Source: Microbacterium sp. Leaf320 (GTDB lineage: Bacteria; Actinomycetota; Actinomycetes; Actinomycetales; Microbacteriaceae). From it: a DNA stretch of 64,000 nucleotides. The notes beneath the pieces were generated by a model. That model was not told the DNA's origin, ran no database searches, and was given only the letters and a program-made list of their open reading frames with translations. The DNA lies in contig NZ_LMOD01000001.1 in the NCBI RefSeq assembly GCF_001423485.1, positions 192,617 to 256,616 on the forward strand, written 5' to 3'. The position numbers and the translations under genes are program-made. Below are positions 51,716-61,001 of the stretch, in pieces. Position 1 is the first letter of the stretch. Each line of letters opens with the position of its first letter.

Positions 51716-53176
51716 TCAGAGTTCGACCGCAGCCGCGACTCCGAGGTCGGATTCGTAGTCGTTGTCCTTCGTCTCCTTCGACAGCAGCAGCGCGATGAAG
51801 GTCAGCACACCCATCGCCGACAGGTAGAGACCGACGAGCCACGGGGCACCGTCGCCGAGCTCCCAGAGCCACAGTGCGATGAGAGGCGCCACGGCCGCTC
51901 CGAGGATCGACGAGACGTTGTACGAGATCGCGGAACCCGTGTACCGGACGTTCGTCGGGAAGAGCTCCGGAAGCAGCGCTCCCATCGGGCCGAATGTCGC
52001 GCCCATGAGCATGAACCCGAACACGAGGAACGCCTGCGCGAGTGCGCCGGTGAACTTCGGGTCCATCGCAGGGAGCAGGAAGGCGTTGAACGTGAACCCG
52101 AACACGATGATGAGCCCGGTGACCCACAGCAGCAGCTTGCGACGACCGATCGAGTCTGCGATGGGACCTGAGAGCAGCGTGAAGATGCCGAAGAACACGA
52201 CGCCGACGATCTGCATGAGCACGAAGTCGGTGTAGGCGAACCCGAGACCCGGATAGAACTGCGCAGCGAAGGCCGACGCGTCGAAGTCCTTGCCCGTCGC
52301 CTCGGCAGCGGCCTGCGCGGCGGCCGACGCCGTCTCGAGCGTGGCCGGCTTCGTGCCGTACGCGAGGGTGAAGTTCGTCATCAGGTAGAAGAGCACGTAG
52401 GTCGCCAGCATGATGAACGTGCCGAGGATCAGCTGCTTCCAGTGGTGACGGAACACGGTCGCGAGGGGCAGCTTGCGGATCGCGCCCTTCTTCTCCGCCT
52501 TCTTGAAGGTGTCGGACTCGACGAGCTTGAGCCGGACCCACAGGCCGATGATGACCATGACGGCCGAGAACAGGAACGGGATGCGCCAGCCCCACGACAG
52601 GAAGGCCTCGGACTTGAGCGCGGGGTTCTCGGAGTGCGGCAGCAGCCAGTTGATGCCGAGGAACAGGAAGTTGGCGATGATGAAGCCGAGCGGCGCTCCC
52701 AGCTGCGGGAATGTGCCGTACCAGGCGCGCTTGCCCGCCGGGGCGTTCTCGGTCGCGACCAGAGCGGCGCCCGACCACTCGCCACCGAGTGCGAAGCCCT
52801 GCGCCAGTCGCAGGATCAGCAGCAGCAGCGCTGCCCACCAGCCGATCTGCTGGAACGTGGGCAGGAGCCCGATGATGAAGGTCGCGATGCCCATCGTGAG
52901 CAGAGAGGCGACGAGCGTGGCCTTGCGTCCGAACTTGTCACCGAAGTGGCCGAACACGACCGCGCCGATCGGACGGGCGACCATCGCGGCCCCGAACACG
53001 GCGAACGACGACAGCAGCGACGTCGTGTCGTTGCCCGTGGGGAAGAACAGCACCGGGAACACGAGCACTGCGGCTGTCGCGTACGCGTAGAAGTCGTAGA
53101 ACTCGATCGTGGTGCCGACGAGGCTCGCCGTGATGACGCGCGAGCGCGGGTTCGCGGGCGCTGTGGTCGTACTCAT
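51716..53176 (-). CDS. MFS transporter, MHS family
   Basis: The 486-residue protein has 12 predicted membrane segments and MHS signatures VGTTIEFYDFYAYATAA, GHFGDKFGRKATLV and RLAQGFALGGEWSGAALVATENAP. A loop of about 40 residues (ETASAAAQAAAEATGKDFDASAF) separates two of the C-terminal segments. Substrate unknown; organic acids or osmolytes are typical. ATG 53176 has AAGGAG 5 nt upstream; the frame continues to 53215 without family sequence. Compare the paralogue at 28272, which has a PaaR-like site that is not seen here. Confidence 0.9.
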   Translation of the reverse strand: MSTTTAPANPRSRVITASLVGTTIEFYDFYAYATAAVLVFPVLFFPTGNDTTSLLSSFAVFGAAMVARPIGAVVFGHFGDKFGRKATLVASLLTMGIATFIIGLLPTFQQIGWWAALLLLILRLAQGFALGGEWSGAALVATENAPAGKRAWYGTFPQLGAPLGFIIANFLFLGINWLLPHSENPALKSEAFLSWGWRIPFLFSAVMVIIGLWVRLKLVESDTFKKAEKKGAIRKLPLATVFRHHWKQLILGTFIMLATYVLFYLMTNFTLAYGTKPATLETASAAAQAAAEATGKDFDASAFAAQFYPGLGFAYTDFVLMQIVGVVFFGIFTLLSGPIADSIGRRKLLLWVTGLIIVFGFTFNAFLLPAMDPKFTGALAQAFLVFGFMLMGATFGPMGALLPELFPTNVRYTGSAISYNVSSILGAAVAPLIALWLWELGDGAPWLVGLYLSAMGVLTFIALLLSKETKDNDYESDLGVAAAVEL

Positions 53177-53325
53177 GCTGCTCCTTAGATCCATGGGCCC
53201 GGTATACCAAGGCACCGGGAGATCCTACGCCTTCCTGAGTGTTTGCTGGGTGCGTGTGACGACGGCGATGACCGCGTGCGTAGAGTCGGACGCGACTCCG
53301 ATGCCTATTCGAGACGGGGAAGATC

Positions 53326-53823
53326 GTGACAACGAGACTGCTGCTGATCGCCGACACCCATGTGCCTGCGCGCGCCAAGCGGCTGCCCGACTCGGTGCTC
53401 AGGGCCGTCGACGAGGCGGACATCGTCGTGCATGCGGGCGACTGGATCGATGTCGGCACACTCGACGTGCTCGAGTCGAGGGCGCGGACGCTGCACGGCG
53501 TGTACGGCAACAATGACGGGCCCGCGCTGCGCGATCGCCTGCCGGAGGTCGCCCGGTTCACCGTCGAAGAGGTCGATGTGGCCGTCGTGCACGAGACGGG
53601 GCAGAAGGCGCGGCGCGAGGAACGCATGGACGAGGTCTTCCCGGGCGTCGACCTGCTCGTGTTCGGGCACTCCCACATCCCGTGGGACACCGTCGCGCCG
53701 TCCGGGATGCGGCTGCTCAATCCCGGCTCACCCACCGATCGCCGTCGTCAGCCGGTCTGCACCATGATGACGGTCACGATCGACGGCGAACGGATCGACA
53801 ACACGCTGGTGCCGATCGAATGA
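53326..53823 (+). CDS. YfcE/MJ0936-type metallophosphoesterase
   Basis: The 165-residue protein has the calcineurin-like metal set: Asp10 and His12 in LLIADTHVPAR, HAGDW, GNNDG and GHSHIPWD. It likely acts on small phosphodiesters, but the natural substrate of this family is rarely known. Starts with GTG 53326 after GGGGAAG. Overlaps the next gene by ATGA. Confidence 0.9.
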   Translation: MTTRLLLIADTHVPARAKRLPDSVLRAVDEADIVVHAGDWIDVGTLDVLESRARTLHGVYGNNDGPALRDRLPEVARFTVEEVDVAVVHETGQKARREERMDEVFPGVDLLVFGHSHIPWDTVAPSGMRLLNPGSPTDRRRQPVCTMMTVTIDGERIDNTLVPIE

Positions 53824-54341
53824 CCGCCGCACCTCGCACGGGCGGCGACGCCGAGGCTCCCGCGGTCTACCGCGCCCCGATGCGATCGCGCGATGACCGG
53901 GTGCGCGGGGGGCTCGCGGTCGAGCGTGCGCTGCAGACCGGAGTCTGCGGAGTGGGAGGACGCCTCGAACGCATCCCGGATTCGCCGGTCGACGCGCTCG
54001 CCGCAGTCGATGCCGTGTTCGGCGAGCGGATGGCCCGCCGTCTGGAGAGGTTCGTCTCCGCCTCCGAAGGTTCCTTCGTCTGGACGCGCGACGTCGACGG
54101 GCTGCTGTGGCTGGGCCGGATCACCGGACCCTGGCATTACGACGCGTCGGGCGAGGCGCGAGAAGTCGATCTCGTCCATGTGCGCGCGTGCGACTGGCTC
54201 GAACGACCTGTCGAGCCGGCAGCGGTGCCATCCGGGGTGCACGAGGCGTTCGCGCGTGGCGGTCGCAACTGGCAGAGCATCACCCGCGCCGATGCCGCTC
54301 GCGACACTGCCGTCGTCTGGGACTCCCGCCGGGGCGGGTAG
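53820..54341 (+). CDS. Hypothetical protein coupled to the phosphoesterase
   Basis: The 173-residue protein overlaps the phosphoesterase stop (ATGA) and lacks membrane segments. Identifiable patches are SFVWTRDVDGLLWLGRITGPWHYDASGEA and DLVHVRACDWLERPV, which look like a beta-rich single domain. I do not recognise a family. Coupling suggests the two act in one process. The frame remains open before 53820 only as a shadow of the phosphoesterase. Confidence 0.75.
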   Translation: MTAAPRTGGDAEAPAVYRAPMRSRDDRVRGGLAVERALQTGVCGVGGRLERIPDSPVDALAAVDAVFGERMARRLERFVSASEGSFVWTRDVDGLLWLGRITGPWHYDASGEAREVDLVHVRACDWLERPVEPAAVPSGVHEAFARGGRNWQSITRADAARDTAVVWDSRRGG

Positions 54342-54350
54342 CGGGTCCGT

Positions 54351-54722
54351 TCAGTCGGTGCGGCGCAGGGCGACGAGGATCTCGGCGTATCGAGTGAGGA
54401 AGGCGCGTTCGTCGAGTCGCTTTCGACGCAGCCACGACGTGACCTCGTCGTTGCGCTTGCTCGCGTTGCACGACCCACACGCGGGCACCACGTTCTCGAC
54501 GGTGTAGCGGCCACCGCGGGAGATCGGCATGACGCAGTCGCGCTGGAGAGCGACCTCGATCGCTCCGCAGTACGCGCATCCGCCCCACGCAGCCTGTAAC
54601 GAGGTCCACTGCTCGGCGGTGAGGTCGTTGTCCGCCCGCGCCACGCGGCCCTGGCGTCGCTTCGCATAACGGGCGCGCGCAGCGGGCGTGGGGGTGGAGA
54701 ACCTTCGGCGCGGCACAGACAC
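54351..54722 (-). CDS. HNH-endonuclease-like protein with altered catalytic His
   Basis: The 123-residue protein has a zinc-bound HNH fold with Cys49-X2-Cys52 and Cys82-X2-Cys85. The usual Asp-His of the HNH motif is Asp62-Cys63 (DCVMPISRGGRYTVENVVPACGSCN), while Asn77 and Asn86 are kept. This may be a catalytically altered or inactive HNH protein. Its neighbours give no phage or restriction context. Confidence 0.85.
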   Translation of the reverse strand: MSVPRRRFSTPTPAARARYAKRRQGRVARADNDLTAEQWTSLQAAWGGCAYCGAIEVALQRDCVMPISRGGRYTVENVVPACGSCNASKRNDEVTSWLRRKRLDERAFLTRYAEILVALRRTD

Positions 54723-54788
54723 ACGGTACTGGGCGGATGCCCGTGCCTTCGCGATATTCCTCTGTGTCGTCCTATTCCCCGGGCCGCT

Positions 54789-56531
54789 CTATTCCTCGGT
54801 GTCGCCGAGAGCGAGTGCCGAGACGAAGTCGGCGGTCGGATCGATCAGGTGCTCGAGTTCCAGCACCACGAGCCTGTTCGCCCCGGCGACGGTCGCGGGT
54901 GCGGGGACGAAGAGGGTGCGCTGCGGGCCGTTTCGCCAGTAACGCCCGAGGAAGAACCCGTTGACGAACGCGTAGCCCTTGCTCCAAGACGCGGTGTCGA
55001 GGAAGAGATCTGCGGGGGAGTCGAGGTCGAAGTCCGCCACCCACGCCGACGGACCTGTCGTCGCCGCGACCGACGACTCCGCGGCGCGGGAACCGATCTC
55101 CGCGGCCAGGGCGGCGACGTCGAGCGGTGTCGAGTGCCACTCGGTCAGCGGCAGGCCGTCGAGTTCAGGCGTGCCGATGAGACCCTTCTCTTCACCGAGC
55201 CGGTGGTCGTAGTTCACACGGCCCTGCTCTTCGACGAGGATGCTGAGCGTGCGGCCGGCGGGGATGCTCAGCGCGCGGTCATGGCGTGTGCGGGAGAGCG
55301 TTCCGACGGCTTGGCCGTCGACACTGACCCAGGCGAGGTCTCGCACTTCGTCGAGCACCAGCTGACCGCCCCGGCCCTCGGGCAGAGGAACGTCGTAGCG
55401 AACGAGAGCGCTCAGGTGCTGCAGCCGATCGAACGTCTCCGGGGTCGCGGCGACGGACGCGTTGGCCTCGGCATCCGTCCATGCGCCTGCCGGACTCAGA
55501 GGCACCGAGAAGACGGGCGCGGGCTCGGCCGCGACAGGGAGCTCGTCGGGCACCGGCGCATACTTCGCGATGACGTCGCGGAACGCGAAGAACTTCGCGG
55601 TCGGGTCGCCCGCCTCGTCGAGAGGGGCGTCGTAGTCGTACGACGTGACGATCGGCAGGTAGCGACCCTTGTGGTTGGCGCCGTTCGTGAGACCGAAGTT
55701 GGTGCCGCCGTGGAACATGTAGATGTTGACCGAGGCGCCGGCGGCGAGCAGCTCATCGAGGTCGGCGGCCGCCGCTGCGACGTCGGTCGTGTGATGCACG
55801 CCACCCCACCAGTCGAACCATCCGTCCCAGAACTCCGAGCACATCAATGGCCCCGTGCGCTGGTGGCTGCGCAGGGTCGCGAGGCGCTCGGCGCTGCGCG
55901 AGCCGAACGAACCGGTCTTGTGCAGCTCGGGAAGGCTGCCGTCGGCGAGCATCCGATCTGTGGGCTGGTCGACCGTCGTGAGCGGCACCGTGATGCCGGC
56001 CTCGCGCGTGAGCGCGACGAGCGCCTCGAGGTAGGCCTTGTCCGAGCCGTAGGCGCCGTACTCGTTCTCGATCTGCACGAGCACGACCGAGCCGCCGCGG
56101 TCGATCTGCCGCGGAGCGACGATCTCGTACACCCGGCGGAGGTACTCGCTCACATCGGCCAGGTAGGTGGGCTCGGAGGAACGCAGCTCGCGCTCGCCCG
56201 CGGTGAGCCAGTTCGGCAGACCCCCGTTGTGCCATTCGGCGCAGATGTAGGGCCCTGGGCGGACGATCGCGTCCATGCCCTCGGCCTGGATCAGGTCGAG
56301 GAAGCGGCCGAGGTCGTTCCACCCCGTGGCATCCCACTCGCCCCGGCGGGGTTCGTGAGCGTTCCAGGCCACGTAGGTCTCGATCGTGTTGAGCCCCATC
56401 AGGCGGGCCTTGCGGATGCGGTCCTGCCACTGGTCGGGGTGCACCCGGAAGTAGTGGATGGCGCCGGCGATCACCTGGTGGGGGAGCCCGGCGCGGAGGA
56501 AGTCTGTCTCGCCGATGGAGAAGGAGGTCAC
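54789..56531 (-). CDS. GH35 beta-galactosidase
   Basis: The 580-residue protein has a TIM barrel with acid/base Glu157 in VQIENEYGAYG and nucleophile Glu233 in MCSEFWDGWFDWWG, followed by beta-sandwich domains. It hydrolyses terminal beta-galactosides; no signal peptide is seen, so it acts on imported sugars. It is the last gene of the operon with the sugar ABC importer, 64 bp after the binding protein. Confidence 0.93.
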   Translation of the reverse strand: MTSFSIGETDFLRAGLPHQVIAGAIHYFRVHPDQWQDRIRKARLMGLNTIETYVAWNAHEPRRGEWDATGWNDLGRFLDLIQAEGMDAIVRPGPYICAEWHNGGLPNWLTAGERELRSSEPTYLADVSEYLRRVYEIVAPRQIDRGGSVVLVQIENEYGAYGSDKAYLEALVALTREAGITVPLTTVDQPTDRMLADGSLPELHKTGSFGSRSAERLATLRSHQRTGPLMCSEFWDGWFDWWGGVHHTTDVAAAAADLDELLAAGASVNIYMFHGGTNFGLTNGANHKGRYLPIVTSYDYDAPLDEAGDPTAKFFAFRDVIAKYAPVPDELPVAAEPAPVFSVPLSPAGAWTDAEANASVAATPETFDRLQHLSALVRYDVPLPEGRGGQLVLDEVRDLAWVSVDGQAVGTLSRTRHDRALSIPAGRTLSILVEEQGRVNYDHRLGEEKGLIGTPELDGLPLTEWHSTPLDVAALAAEIGSRAAESSVAATTGPSAWVADFDLDSPADLFLDTASWSKGYAFVNGFFLGRYWRNGPQRTLFVPAPATVAGANRLVVLELEHLIDPTADFVSALALGDTEE

Positions 56532-56595
56532 GATGAGGTGCTTTCGATGGGAGGGCCGGACGGGGAGGGAGTCCCCGTCCGGCCCGGACGTGCGA

Positions 56596-57954
56596 TTACT
56601 TGTTGACGGCGAAGCCCTGCGAGTTGCCGTACTCGACCAGCGCGTCCTGCCAGGTCACGAGACCCTCGTTCAGGTCGGTGCCGTTCTGGTACGACTGGCC
56701 CACGGTGTCACCGAAGATGCTGTTTCCGTAGACCTGGTAGGGCAGGTAGCTCCAGCCTTCGACGACGTCGTCGGCCGCAGCGGCGAGGACCTCGTTGATC
56801 TTCTGGCCGCCGAAGTACTCGGGCGCGTCGGCGAGGAACTCCTCGCTCGAGAGCTCGGCGGTGGTCGACGGGAAGCCGCCGGACTCGAGGAAGGTCGAGA
56901 TGCTGTCCTCCGAGTTGTTCAGCCACCACAGGAAGCCGGCAGCGAGCTCCGGGTTCTTGCTCTGCGTCGTCACGGCCTGGCCGCCGCCGCCGTTCTCCGC
57001 CGTCGCCGGGGAGCCGTCGTAGGTCGGCATCGGCGCGACGCGCCAGTCACCGGCTCCGTCCGGAGCTCCGGTGATCAGGTTGCCGGGCATCCAGGCGCCG
57101 ATCACGAGGGTGGCGAGGCTGCCGTCGCCGAGGGCGCGGAACCACTCGTCGCTCCAGCTGCCGTACGGGGCGAGCAGGTCTTCCTCGACGAGGCGGTTCC
57201 AGTTTTCGGTCCACTTCTTGGACCCGTCGTCCTGCAGGTCGATCGTGACGTCGGTGCCGGAGGTGGCGAACGGCTTGCCGCCGGCCTGCCAGATCATCGA
57301 GGTCGCGAAGCCGGCGTCGCCGGTGTCGTTCGTGATGTAGGCGTTCGGGTTCGCGGCGTGGATCGCCTTCGCGGCCTCGTAGTACTCGTCCCACGTGGTG
57401 GGCACGGCGACGCCTGCGGCGTCGAACACGGCCTTGTTGTAGAACAGCGCCATGGGGCCGGAGTCCTGCGGCAGTCCGTAGATCGCGTCGCCGTCGGTGA
57501 CGGAGTTCCACGTCGAGGCGGTGTAGTCGTCTTCGAAGTCGGCGAAGCCGTACTGCGAGAGGTCGACGAACGCGTCGGTCAGTGCGAACTGCGGGAAGGC
57601 GTAGTACTCGATCTGCACGACGTCGGGGGCGCCCGAGCCCGCCTTGATCGCGTTCTGCAGCTTGGTGTACTCCTCGTTGTTGGTGCCCGCGTTGACCACG
57701 TTCACCTTGACGTTCGGGTACTCCTTCTCGAACGCCTCGACCTGAGCCTCGGCAGAGGGGGTCCACGACCAGTACGTGATCTCGCCGCCCTTTTCGAGGG
57801 CCGCCTCCACGGAGTCGAACGAGCCGTCGCCGGCAGCGCTGCCGCCTGAGCCGGTGTCGCCGGTGCTGCAACCGGCCAGCGCCAGCGCTGCCACGGTTCC
57901 GGCCGCGAGCACGGCGAGGGTGCGCCGTGCGGCGGGGGAGGGAAGGTGCTTCAT
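56596..57954 (-). CDS. Sugar ABC transporter substrate-binding lipoprotein
   Basis: The 452-residue protein has a lipoprotein signal with lipobox LALAGC (Cys29) and a glycine/serine tether (GDTGSGGSAAG). The mature part is of the CUT1 solute-binding type (ITYWSWTPSAEAQVEAFEKEYPNVKVNVV). With GH35 nearby, a beta-galactoside or galactose oligosaccharide is the likely ligand. ATG 57954 has AAAGGA upstream; the open frame's longer start runs into the permease. Confidence 0.93.
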   Translation of the reverse strand: MKHLPSPAARRTLAVLAAGTVAALALAGCSTGDTGSGGSAAGDGSFDSVEAALEKGGEITYWSWTPSAEAQVEAFEKEYPNVKVNVVNAGTNNEEYTKLQNAIKAGSGAPDVVQIEYYAFPQFALTDAFVDLSQYGFADFEDDYTASTWNSVTDGDAIYGLPQDSGPMALFYNKAVFDAAGVAVPTTWDEYYEAAKAIHAANPNAYITNDTGDAGFATSMIWQAGGKPFATSGTDVTIDLQDDGSKKWTENWNRLVEEDLLAPYGSWSDEWFRALGDGSLATLVIGAWMPGNLITGAPDGAGDWRVAPMPTYDGSPATAENGGGGQAVTTQSKNPELAAGFLWWLNNSEDSISTFLESGGFPSTTAELSSEEFLADAPEYFGGQKINEVLAAAADDVVEGWSYLPYQVYGNSIFGDTVGQSYQNGTDLNEGLVTWQDALVEYGNSQGFAVNK

Positions 57955-58022
57955 TGCTGTGTCCTTTCGGGGGTGCGGTCCAGCGTCGGACCGACGTGTG
58001 CGGTGCGGAGGGATGCCGGGAG

Positions 58023-58913
58023 CTACTGCTTGACGCTTCCGGCGGTGAGACCTGACTGCCAGAAGCGCTGCAGCAGCAGGAAGGCGATGACGATCGGGAT
58101 GATGGTGAGGAGCGACCCCATGATCACGAGGTTGTAGATCGGCTGGGACCCCGCGCCGATCGCCTGCGAGCTCCACTGGTTGAGGCCGACGGTGAGCGGG
58201 TACCATGCGGGGTCGGACAGCATGATCAGCGGCAGGAAGTAGTTGTTCCAGGTCGCGACGACCGTGAAGAGCGCGACGGTCACGATGCCGGGAGCGAGCA
58301 GCCGCATCGAGATCGTGAAGAAGGTGCGGAACTCGCCGGCGCCGTCGATGCGTGCGGCCTCCAGCAGCTCGGTCGGCACCGACTCCGAGGCGAACACCCA
58401 GATCAGATACAGGCCGAACGGGCTGATCAGCGAAGGGATGATCACGGCCCACGGCGTGTTCGTGAGGCCGAGCTCGCTGAACAGCAGGAAGGTCGGCACG
58501 GCGAGGGCGGTGCCCGGGACGGCGACGGCTCCGAGGACGACGGCGAACACCGCGCGGCGACCGGGGAATCGGTACTTCGCCAGGCCGTAGCCGGCCATGG
58601 TGGCGAGCAGCGTCGCACCACCGGCACCCACCACGACGTAGAGGAGCGTGTTGCCGAGCCAGCGCAGGAAGATGCCGTCCTGGTAAGAGAACGTGGCCAC
58701 GAGGTTGTCGAAGAACGCGAAGTCGTCGGAGAACCACAGGCCGAACGAGCTGAAGAGTCCCGACTGCGTCTTGGTCGAGCTGAACAGCAGCCAGACGAGC
58801 GGCACGAGCGTGTACAGCGCGTACGCGACCATCACGATCAGCAGCGTCTTGGACTTGCGCGGATTCATCAGGTCGTGGCGCTTCTTCGAGGGGCGAGCGA
58901 GGGGGAGTGCCAT
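58023..58913 (-). CDS. Sugar ABC transporter permease (MalG type)
   Basis: The 296-residue protein has six membrane segments and the EAA loop (ELLEAARIDGAGEFRTFFTISMRLLAPGI) that contacts the ATPase. It belongs to the CUT1 group. The ATG at 58913 is followed by an extra N-terminal 15 residues (ALPLARPSKKRHDL), with a second ATG at 58868 as an alternative. It lies 1 bp after the other permease's stop. No ATPase gene is present; a shared MsiK-like ATPase elsewhere is likely. Confidence 0.93.
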   Translation of the reverse strand: MALPLARPSKKRHDLMNPRKSKTLLIVMVAYALYTLVPLVWLLFSSTKTQSGLFSSFGLWFSDDFAFFDNLVATFSYQDGIFLRWLGNTLLYVVVGAGGATLLATMAGYGLAKYRFPGRRAVFAVVLGAVAVPGTALAVPTFLLFSELGLTNTPWAVIIPSLISPFGLYLIWVFASESVPTELLEAARIDGAGEFRTFFTISMRLLAPGIVTVALFTVVATWNNYFLPLIMLSDPAWYPLTVGLNQWSSQAIGAGSQPIYNLVIMGSLLTIIPIVIAFLLLQRFWQSGLTAGSVKQ

Positions 58914-58914
58914 G

Positions 58915-59832
58915 TCAGCGCACCTCAGACTTCGAGCCGCGCAGCTGCACGACGTAGGCGATCACCGCGGTGATGACGCCCATGATGATGGCGATCGTCG
59001 CGGCGTAGTTGAACTGCTGTCCGGCGAACGAGAGGTTGTACGCGTACATGTTGGGTGTGAAGTACGTCGTGATCACGTTCGGGGCCAGGGGGCGCAGGAT
59101 GTTGGGCTCGTTGAAGAGCTGGAAGCTGCCGATGATCGAGAAGATCGTGGCGATCACGAGGGCACCGCGGACGTTGGGGATCTTGATGGAGAAGATCGTG
59201 CGCCACGCGCCGGCGCCATCGAGGGACGCCGCCTCGTACATGTCCGTCGGGATGGTCTTCAGCGAGGAGTAGAAGATCAGCATGTTGTAGCCGACGAACT
59301 GCCACGTCACGATGTTTCCGATCGAGACCAGGATCCATTCGCGAGCGAACGGGGTGATGAGGTCGCTGCCGAGGAAGTCATTGAGGTTCGACGTCAGACC
59401 GAACTGGTCGCCGTAGATGTAGCCCCACATGAGGACGGCGACGACCGCGGGCACCGCGTACGGCAGGAAGATCAGGATGCGGAAGAAGGATGCTCCGCGC
59501 AGCCGTGCGCTGTCGAGGGCGAGCGCTGCCGCCAGGGCGAGGACGAGCATGATCGGCACCTGCACCACGAGGAACAGGACGACGCGGCCGAACGCCTCCC
59601 AGAACTGGGGGTCGGTGAGTGCGCGCACGTAGTTGTCGATTCCCACGAACGCGGTGCCGCCGATCAGCTTCTCCTGGAAGAAGCTGAGATACAGCGCGTA
59701 GGCGAGAGGTGTCAGGAACACCAGCGCGAACACGACCATGAACGGGCCCACGAAGGCCCAGCCCTTCCAGTCGCGCTTCTCGCGCCGGCGGATGCCGTTG
59801 CCCGCAAGGATTGCGGAATCTTGAGTCGTCAT
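58915..59832 (-). CDS. Sugar ABC transporter permease (MalF type)
   Basis: The 305-residue protein has six membrane segments and an EAA-loop (TDMYEAASLDGAGAWRTIFSIKIPN). It is the first gene of the beta-galactoside operon. ATG 59832 has AAGAAGG 9 nt upstream; the open frame extends into the operator repeats without family sequence. Expression is probably controlled through the two direct repeats upstream. Confidence 0.92.
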   Translation of the reverse strand: MTTQDSAILAGNGIRRREKRDWKGWAFVGPFMVVFALVFLTPLAYALYLSFFQEKLIGGTAFVGIDNYVRALTDPQFWEAFGRVVLFLVVQVPIMLVLALAAALALDSARLRGASFFRILIFLPYAVPAVVAVLMWGYIYGDQFGLTSNLNDFLGSDLITPFAREWILVSIGNIVTWQFVGYNMLIFYSSLKTIPTDMYEAASLDGAGAWRTIFSIKIPNVRGALVIATIFSIIGSFQLFNEPNILRPLAPNVITTYFTPNMYAYNLSFAGQQFNYAATIAIIMGVITAVIAYVVQLRGSKSEVR

Positions 59833-59871
59833 TGACGAGAACCTTCTTAGAGATCGAGCGCTCATCGCGCC

Positions 59872-59926
59872 GTGTGTCAACGTCAACATATGCGATCCGC
59901 TGCTAGTGTGTCAACGTCAACATATG
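59872..59926. promoter_or_regulatory. Two identical 21-bp direct repeats (LacI operators)
   Basis: A perfect 21-bp sequence beginning GTGTGTCAACGTCAAC occurs at 59872-59892 and 59906-59926, 34 bp apart. On the minus strand a TTGACA -35 (59909-59914) lies in the second copy, and TATGTT (59885-59890), 18 bp away, in the first. Binding of the divergent LacI protein would thus cover the importer promoter. GTTGAC direct sub-repeats make up the core rather than a simple palindrome. Confidence 0.75.
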
Positions 59927-60976
59927 AATGGATGGTTGATCGTGACCTCGGAGCAGTCGGCAGAGCCGCCGCAGCGGCGGAGAGACCCGTCGATGGAGGA
60001 CGTCGCACGCGAGGCCGGTGTCTCCGGGCAGACCGTCTCCCGTGTCGTGAACGCTCGAGGCTATGTCGGGGCAGCGACCAGAGTCCGAGTCGAAGACGCC
60101 ATGCAACGACTCGGGTACCGCCCCAACAGTGCTGCTCGGGCACTGCGATCGGGCCGATTCCGCGCCATCGGGGTCATCATGTTCTCGTTCAGCTCTTACG
60201 GCAATCAGCGCACGCTCGACGCGATCGCCGTCCGCGCCTCGCAGATGGGATACGCGCTGACGCTGATCCCGGTCGAGTCGAGTGCGCGCGACACCGTGGC
60301 GGGGGCCTTCCGCCGTCTCGAGGAGCACGCGGTCGACGGCATCATCATCGTCATCGAGGCTCACCAGCTCGATGAGGCCGAGGTCGAGATCCCTGACGGG
60401 CTGCCCGTCGTGCTGGTCGACTCGAACCGCGGAGACGCGCATCCGTTCGTCGACACCGATCAGGCGCAGGGGGCCCGACTCGCGACCGAGCATCTGCTCG
60501 ACCTCGGGCACAGTACCGTGTGGCACATCGCGGGCCCGGCGAAGTCGTACTCGGCCGAGCGTCGACGCGAGTCGTGGCGGCAGACGCTCGAGTCCCGCGG
60601 GGTCACCGCTCCCGATCCGCTGCAGGGCGACTGGTCGGCGGAGTCCGGCTATCGGGCGGGGCTCCGACTCCGCGACGACGACACGGTCACGGCGGTCTTC
60701 GCAGCGAACGACCAGATGGCGATCGGCGTCGTCCGGGCGTTCCGTGAGGCGGGGCGCGACATCCCGGGAGACGTCAGCGTGGTGGGCTTCGACGGTCTGC
60801 CGGATGCCGCGCAGCTCTGGCCGCCGCTGACCACCGTGCAGCAGCACCCCGAGCAGGTCGGCGCCCTCGCCGTCGATGCGTTGCTCGCCGAACTCGACGG
60901 GGGAGAGCGCACGCAGACTCCGCTCGTCGGCACCGAGCTCGTGGTGCGCGAGAGCACGGCATCCCCTCGGATCTGA
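59924..60976 (+). CDS. LacI-family transcriptional regulator
   Basis: The 350-residue protein has an N-terminal LacI HTH (SMEDVAREAGVSGQTVSRVVNARGYVG) with hinge helix NSAARALRSGRF, and a sugar-binding domain (FAANDQMAIGVVRAFREAGRDIPGDVSVVGFDG). It is divergent from the beta-galactoside importer. The start is uncertain: ATG 59924 lies inside the second repeat, and GTG 59942 is an alternative; no good ribosome-binding site supports either. Autoregulation is likely. Confidence 0.9.
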   Translation: MNGWLIVTSEQSAEPPQRRRDPSMEDVAREAGVSGQTVSRVVNARGYVGAATRVRVEDAMQRLGYRPNSAARALRSGRFRAIGVIMFSFSSYGNQRTLDAIAVRASQMGYALTLIPVESSARDTVAGAFRRLEEHAVDGIIIVIEAHQLDEAEVEIPDGLPVVLVDSNRGDAHPFVDTDQAQGARLATEHLLDLGHSTVWHIAGPAKSYSAERRRESWRQTLESRGVTAPDPLQGDWSAESGYRAGLRLRDDDTVTAVFAANDQMAIGVVRAFREAGRDIPGDVSVVGFDGLPDAAQLWPPLTTVQQHPEQVGALAVDALLAELDGGERTQTPLVGTELVVRESTASPRI

Positions 60977-61001
60977 GTTCGCACGGCGAGGGACGCGCCG
61001 A

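Noticed and set aside
56458..57849. Plus-strand open frame opposite the sugar-binding protein, and a similar one at 54849-56606 opposite GH35
   Set aside because: Both are antisense shadows of well-supported genes and have low-complexity Arg/Val/Gly-rich translations.
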